Origin: CAYQTE01 sp964420285
Lineage (GTDB): Bacteria > Planctomycetota > Phycisphaerae > Tepidisphaerales > Tepidisphaeraceae
Direction: 5' to 3'
Assembly (NCBI GenBank): GCA_964420285.1
Contig: CAYQTE010000015.1
Coordinates: 19,436 to 83,435, forward strand
DNA length: 64,000 bases
The notes beneath the pieces are model-generated. The model searched no databases, was not told the DNA's origin, and saw only the letters and a program-made list of their open reading frames with translations. Every line of letters begins with the position of its first letter. The first letter of the stretch is position 1. Made by a program: the position numbers and the translations under genes. Shown in pieces: positions 61,301 to 64,000 of the stretch.

Positions 61301-61817
61301 GCGGGAGATCCCACTCCACGCCGCCGGAAATCCATGCCCCCAGCAGACTGATCAGCGCGGGCTTGACAACGTGCTGGTTGTAGATGAACGCGTAGCCGTT
61401 GGTCTTGTCCACGGCCTCAAACATCTTCCCCCCCAACTCGGGCATCACACCGATCTTGATGTACTGGTTTTCCAGATAGACCATCTTGTACGTTTTGTTC
61501 ACCTTCTCGGTGGTGGTGATGTCATAGGCGGGGTAAGGATACACGCGCTGCTGCGCGCCCTGCGATTGGCCGCCCAGATAAAACTGCGGATTAGGTTCCG
61601 CCGGGCCCATTACATAGGTCGGAACGATGACCTGCTCTTCCCAGACGTTCACGCCCTTGACGTTGGGATCAAAAACGGGGCGCGGGGCATCGACCGGTCG
61701 GGCCGGGCGAACCGGGCCGACGGAATAGGCGGCGTCGGTCGGATTGGACTGTGTACAGCCGCCGAAAATGGACGCCGCGGCAACGGCAAGAAAAACCGTC
61801 ACAAAACGCCTGGTCAT
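58305..61817 (-). CDS. DUF5107-TPR lipoprotein
   Basis: The ATG at 61817 follows TTAGGAGGA and gives 1170 residues. A lipobox IFGGC (cysteine near residue 20) makes it a lipoprotein. Residues ~50-420 match DUF5107, a galactose-mutarotase-like beta sandwich (YLENQYIKIGVMPELGGKMF, YNQHVVKPALISLLGAWISG, GVEWDLPHHHRAT). Residues ~560-1160 are a TPR solenoid with a Gly/Arg-rich stretch of ~25 residues around 1065-1090. DUF5107-TPR proteins often sit beside plant-glycan hydrolases; they may bind or hydrolyse a sugar chain, but activity is unproven. It heads the transcript that continues into the third fucosidase. Confidence 0.85.
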   Translation of the reverse strand: MTRRFVTVFLAVAAASIFGGCTQSNPTDAAYSVGPVRPARPVDAPRPVFDPNVKGVNVWEEQVIVPTYVMGPAEPNPQFYLGGQSQGAQQRVYPYPAYDITTTEKVNKTYKMVYLENQYIKIGVMPELGGKMFEAVDKTNGYAFIYNQHVVKPALISLLGAWISGGVEWDLPHHHRATSLEPIQYTIEQSPDGSKTCWVGELELRDQMLWTVGLTLHPGKNYVEASFRMVNRTPVPTSMLCFSNVGVHSSPQYQVIFPPDTQYWTYHKKDRFEPWTDALSRLSNHAAGGSWFAWNYSDDFMAGYDHGKQAGTMSIADHNVVPGKKFFTFGGAGTNDTQAFARLSDNDGPYLELMVGAYSDNQPDYTWMTPFETRSWTQYWYPFRDIDGVKCANTEAAVNLDVADGKIKVGFYSTSDRPAASVLLKLKDQTLLQEQIAINPGKAYVKEIALPAGADEHDLRASLSDGGKELVAYSPVRLTPEVRPTPVAPNYPAPADVKSNEELYLIGLRIEQFHTPYDPENPGTTNSNAMPETYWNEALRRDPGDVRVNTVMGIDAVKGGRYADAEKYLRKALERATDRFTTPKDGEPYYYLGLALKGQGKLDDAFNQFAKSVWMGAWRGPGYFEMAEIATTRGDENAALTYANDSLNSGAESVRALALKSALLRHAGQTTEALACSEAIRKIDPLDVHGLAERWLAAKTPQNAAALAVQLNELPATGLEVAGDFLNAGLWEDGTEFLTQVVNASADQSKVSPLVYYDLAYFAQKLNQPEKAASYSQLAVKASPEYVFPFQMEMIPVLEAAIAANPADARAPYYLGNLLFDWQPAQAKTLWEKSVALGADFPVVYRNLAQVYTREGGQRDKVQSLLEKGVQYGGNAKIFDQLDQLYEENGVAPEKRLALLEAHQAMLNRPEVISREINLAVFCGKPDLGVKLITSLYFRAWEGGSSFNMGDEWANANLVAGQQRLAAKQYKDALAFYQAALVLPPTLAEEGGGNPGTHAIEANYYMGLAYEGLGDMASARQAWTKASAGNMAEGAGPGGFGGRGGRGGGGGGGGGRAGGIGAASGVRVAAADAYFQALAAQKLGDTARATTLFNQLVTTGTQAASRNAIPANTDMLLANDRSAIADAHYLIALGNLGLGNKDQARQELTIALKVSPDHLAAKEALESIGQ

Positions 61818-62062
61818 GGGATTCCTCCTAAGCTGATGACGAATCTTGATTTCGCATGGGCCCGAATCGGCGGCGGTGGAGATCTCATCGCACTTGCGAA
61901 TTTCCGCAGACATGCAAACCCTCCGAGAAGCGCACCACCGCCGGCGCGGGGGCTCACAGCATTTGCTTCACGGCTTGAAGTGGCTCGGCGACCGCGCCCG
62001 GGCAATTCGCAGGCAGTATACCAATGATCTGATCGTCGGCAATGGCGACATGATGGTTGAGC

Positions 62063-62274
62063 GCACCCAATCTTCCGGGCAACCGCCTTTTCCTCCTCCC
62101 CATGTACCCAGGGGGAGGATAGAGGTGGGGGTTCTTCGCCAGTGGTTCTGTTATCTCGAAGCCGCGACCGACGCCATAGCGGTCAACCCCCACCCAACCC
62201 TCCCCCTGCGTACAGGGAGAGGGGATTAAGAGGCGGCCTCGCATCGGTTCACACTCGCCGGGGAAATCGGGCAC
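62063..62274 (+). repeat. Miniature inverted-repeat element, copy E (forward)
   Basis: It begins GCACCCAATCTTCCGGGC (the most diverged left end) and ends GCCGGGGAAATCGGGCAC. Internal hairpins are as in copy A. It stops 4 bp before the GH28 stop codon. Confidence 0.88.
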
Positions 62275-62278
62275 CCTC

Positions 62279-63796
62279 TTATGGTTGCGCTTGCGTTGTA
62301 GTCGCATTGCGCCGGGGTTGGGTGGCCGGCGTCGAGTTGTTGGTGATGAACGCCGGACCGCCGTTGGGCAGGGTGATCTTCAGCCCGGCCGTGTCGAGGT
62401 TGGCGGTATTGGTCAGGCGTATCGGGCTGCCGCAGGTGAGGTTGCAGTCTTGGAACAGGATATTGGTGACCGGCGAGTCGGGGAGGCCGACGATCGCGCC
62501 GCCGCCGGAAGCGCTGCCGGTGACATTGATGATGTAAACGTTCTTGACGGAAGTGGGCATGCGCGGCCCCGATCGGCTGGTGGCGGACCAGTTGAGATTG
62601 AAATCGACCACCTGGCGCACGTTGGCGATTTTGAGGTTGCGGTAGACGATATTCTCGACTGTCCCGCCGCGCGTGTCCTGGGATTTGAAGCGGATTGGCG
62701 CCCAATTGCCGGAATCGACGACCGTGTCGCGCACTTCGACGTTGCGCACCGTGCCGGAAACCTCCGAACCCATCGCCACGCCGCCCTGACCTTCGGCCAT
62801 GTGGGAGTTGACGATGAGAATATCCTCGCAGGCGCGGTTGACGCGCCGGCCGTCGGCGTCCTTGCCCGACTTGATCGAGATGCAGTCGTCATTGACGGAG
62901 ATGGTGGTCTTGTTGATGCGGACGCGGCGGGAAGAGTCGATATCGATGCCGTCCGACGAGGGAACGGTGTGCGTGGGGTCGAGAATGGTCAGATTGTCGG
63001 CCAGGAAATCGGTGCAATAGAGGATATGGAGACACCAGACGGCCTGATTCTGAAGATGCAGATCCTTGATGGCGGTGTTGGTGCAGTTGGTGAATACGGC
63101 CAGGCGCGGGCGGTTGCCGCCGGCCGTCACGATTTGCAGCGACGGCGGATTGTCCGGGGTGGGCGTCAGCACGGTGCGCGGGCTTGTGAACAACAGTTGC
63201 ACGGGCGGTGTCGGCGCGATGACGGCGGGAATGGGCGCGGCGGGTGTGACGATGGCCGGAACCGAGCCGGCCCGGCCCGCGCGCCCGGCGCGAGTGCCTT
63301 TGGTGATGACGTTGAGCCATTGGTCGCCGGAGCCGTCAATCGTGCCTTCGCCGCAAACGGTGATGCCGTCGAGGTTGGATGCGTTCAGGAACCCGCACAT
63401 GAACGGCCGCTCGGTGCCTTCAAATCGCGTATCGACGATGGGATATTGGGCCGGGTCGAGCCAGGCCTTCAGGACGGCGTCTTTTTCAATACGGAGGTTG
63501 GTGCCTTTCTTGAGAAAGATGGCGCCGGACATAAATACGCCGCCGTGGTCCGTATGCGGGATGACAACCGTGCCGCCCCCGGCCGCGGAGCAAGCGTCGA
63601 TCGCCTTCTGGATCGCTGCCGTATTGAGCGTCTTGCCATCGGGAAGTGCGCCGAAATCGGTAACCGGGAAGTCCTTGCCGGCCGGAAGCAGCTTGGGAAG
63701 CGCAAAATCGAGCGGCGCCGGAACGGCCGGGATGTCGGCCGCGAAGGCGGCGGATGCGGAAAGGACCAGCAGGGCGGTGAGAATTGTGCAGCGCAT
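62279..63796 (-). CDS. Secreted GH28 polygalacturonase-like protein
   Basis: The ATG at 63796 follows AAAGGAG and gives 505 residues with a signal peptide (about 1-20). The right-handed beta helix of GH28 is recognisable: FPVTDFGALPDGKTLNTAAI, VIPHTDHGGVFMSGAIFLKK, SSDGIDIDSS with D282, NDDCISIKSG with D303/D304, and IRFKSQ with R369/K371. The histidine of the usual GHG/HGG motif is missing (EGQGGVAMGSE, Q337). A low-complexity insert of ~45 residues (about 167-217, first TRAGRAGRAG then Pro-rich) lies between early turns. It may act on galacturonate or rhamnogalacturonan backbones, or may have lost or changed activity. The gene is flanked by inverted element copies. Confidence 0.9.
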   Translation of the reverse strand: MRCTILTALLVLSASAAFAADIPAVPAPLDFALPKLLPAGKDFPVTDFGALPDGKTLNTAAIQKAIDACSAAGGGTVVIPHTDHGGVFMSGAIFLKKGTNLRIEKDAVLKAWLDPAQYPIVDTRFEGTERPFMCGFLNASNLDGITVCGEGTIDGSGDQWLNVITKGTRAGRAGRAGSVPAIVTPAAPIPAVIAPTPPVQLLFTSPRTVLTPTPDNPPSLQIVTAGGNRPRLAVFTNCTNTAIKDLHLQNQAVWCLHILYCTDFLADNLTILDPTHTVPSSDGIDIDSSRRVRINKTTISVNDDCISIKSGKDADGRRVNRACEDILIVNSHMAEGQGGVAMGSEVSGTVRNVEVRDTVVDSGNWAPIRFKSQDTRGGTVENIVYRNLKIANVRQVVDFNLNWSATSRSGPRMPTSVKNVYIINVTGSASGGGAIVGLPDSPVTNILFQDCNLTCGSPIRLTNTANLDTAGLKITLPNGGPAFITNNSTPATQPRRNATTTQAQP

Positions 63797-63878
63797 GTGT
63801 GACTCCTTTGGAGTCGCCGATGCTAAGAGGTATGGCCGGAAAGAGCAATTATGGCCGGCGCGTGCGAACAGGTCGAGT

Positions 63879-64000
63879 GTGCCCGAATTTCCGGGCGAGG
63901 GTAACTCGATGCGGAGACCCAACCTCTTACCCCTCCCCTTGTACTCAGGGGGAGGGTTGGGTGGGGGGCGACCGCTATGGCGTCGGTCGCGGCTTCGACC
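63879..64000 (-). repeat. Miniature inverted-repeat element, copy F (reversed, cut by window edge)
   Basis: It starts GTGCCCGAATTTCCGGGCGA and follows the order of the reversed copy C up to the window end. The far end is not visible. Confidence 0.85.

Noticed and set aside
1..64000. CRISPR array, tRNA or rRNA genes
   Set aside because: No regularly spaced direct repeats with unique spacers and no cloverleaf with a T-arm signature were found on either strand; the six dispersed elements are too far apart and palindromic over ~212 bp.

Overview
The window looks like a piece of a GC-rich planctomycete chromosome, most likely a Phycisphaerae-type member of the Planctomycetota. The grounds are two DUF1592/DUF1587 cytochrome-like proteins, each paired with a Tat-exported DUF1552 protein, a PEP-CTERM protein beside a dockerin-type tail, Gly/Arg/Ala- and Thr/Pro-rich linkers in many exported proteins, and a large set of secreted glycoside hydrolases. 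No tRNA, rRNA, CRISPR array, prophage or transposase gene was seen.

Layout. 1-3.4 kb: a TPR/glycosyltransferase-like gene cut by the left edge, a short dockerin remnant, a PEP-CTERM beta-propeller-like protein and a GlcG/HbpS protein. 4.3-12.6 kb: one tightly overlapping operon with two sugar ABC importers placed back to back (binding protein-ATPase-permease, then ATPase fused to permease-permease-binding protein); the second resembles the RhaSTPQ rhamnose system. 12.6-15.1 kb: three tandem paralogues of an unknown membrane-anchored protein on the minus strand. 15.2-17.9 kb: L-rhamnose/proton symporter (rhaT) and L-rhamnose isomerase (rhaA) on the minus strand, ending in a clear intrinsic terminator. 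18.2-23.6 kb: a DUF6941 gene with a small overlapping partner, HTH genes and a VapBC-type toxin-antitoxin pair, a methyltransferase, purD and a DUF486 membrane protein. 23.8-33.5 kb: a 15-repeat Sel1 protein, a DUF2231-like membrane protein, a GH10 xylanase, an S9/DPP IV-type peptidase, DUF309, a GNAT acetyltransferase and a TIM-barrel sugar epimerase. 33.7-43.9 kb: a five-gene plus-strand operon made of two tandem DUF1592-DUF1552 pairs and a secreted alpha/beta hydrolase. 44.0-44.8 kb: a HigBA-type toxin-antitoxin pair with a palindromic operator. 45.1-63.8 kb: a long minus-strand block with a WD40 protein, a GH35-like/DUF5597 enzyme, three different GH29 alpha-L-fucosidases, a sialate-O-acetylesterase-type enzyme, a GH106-like enzyme, a DUF5107-TPR lipoprotein and a GH28 polygalacturonase-like protein.

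How it fits together (inference): the minus-strand block encodes removal of fucose, rhamnose, galactose, acetyl and galacturonate-type units from a pectin-like or fucosylated polysaccharide. The two ABC importers and RhaT bring released deoxysugars in, and RhaA starts rhamnose catabolism. The window is also dotted with six copies of a ~212-bp miniature element with terminal inverted repeats (the sixth cut by the right edge). Two inverted copies bracket the GH28 gene.
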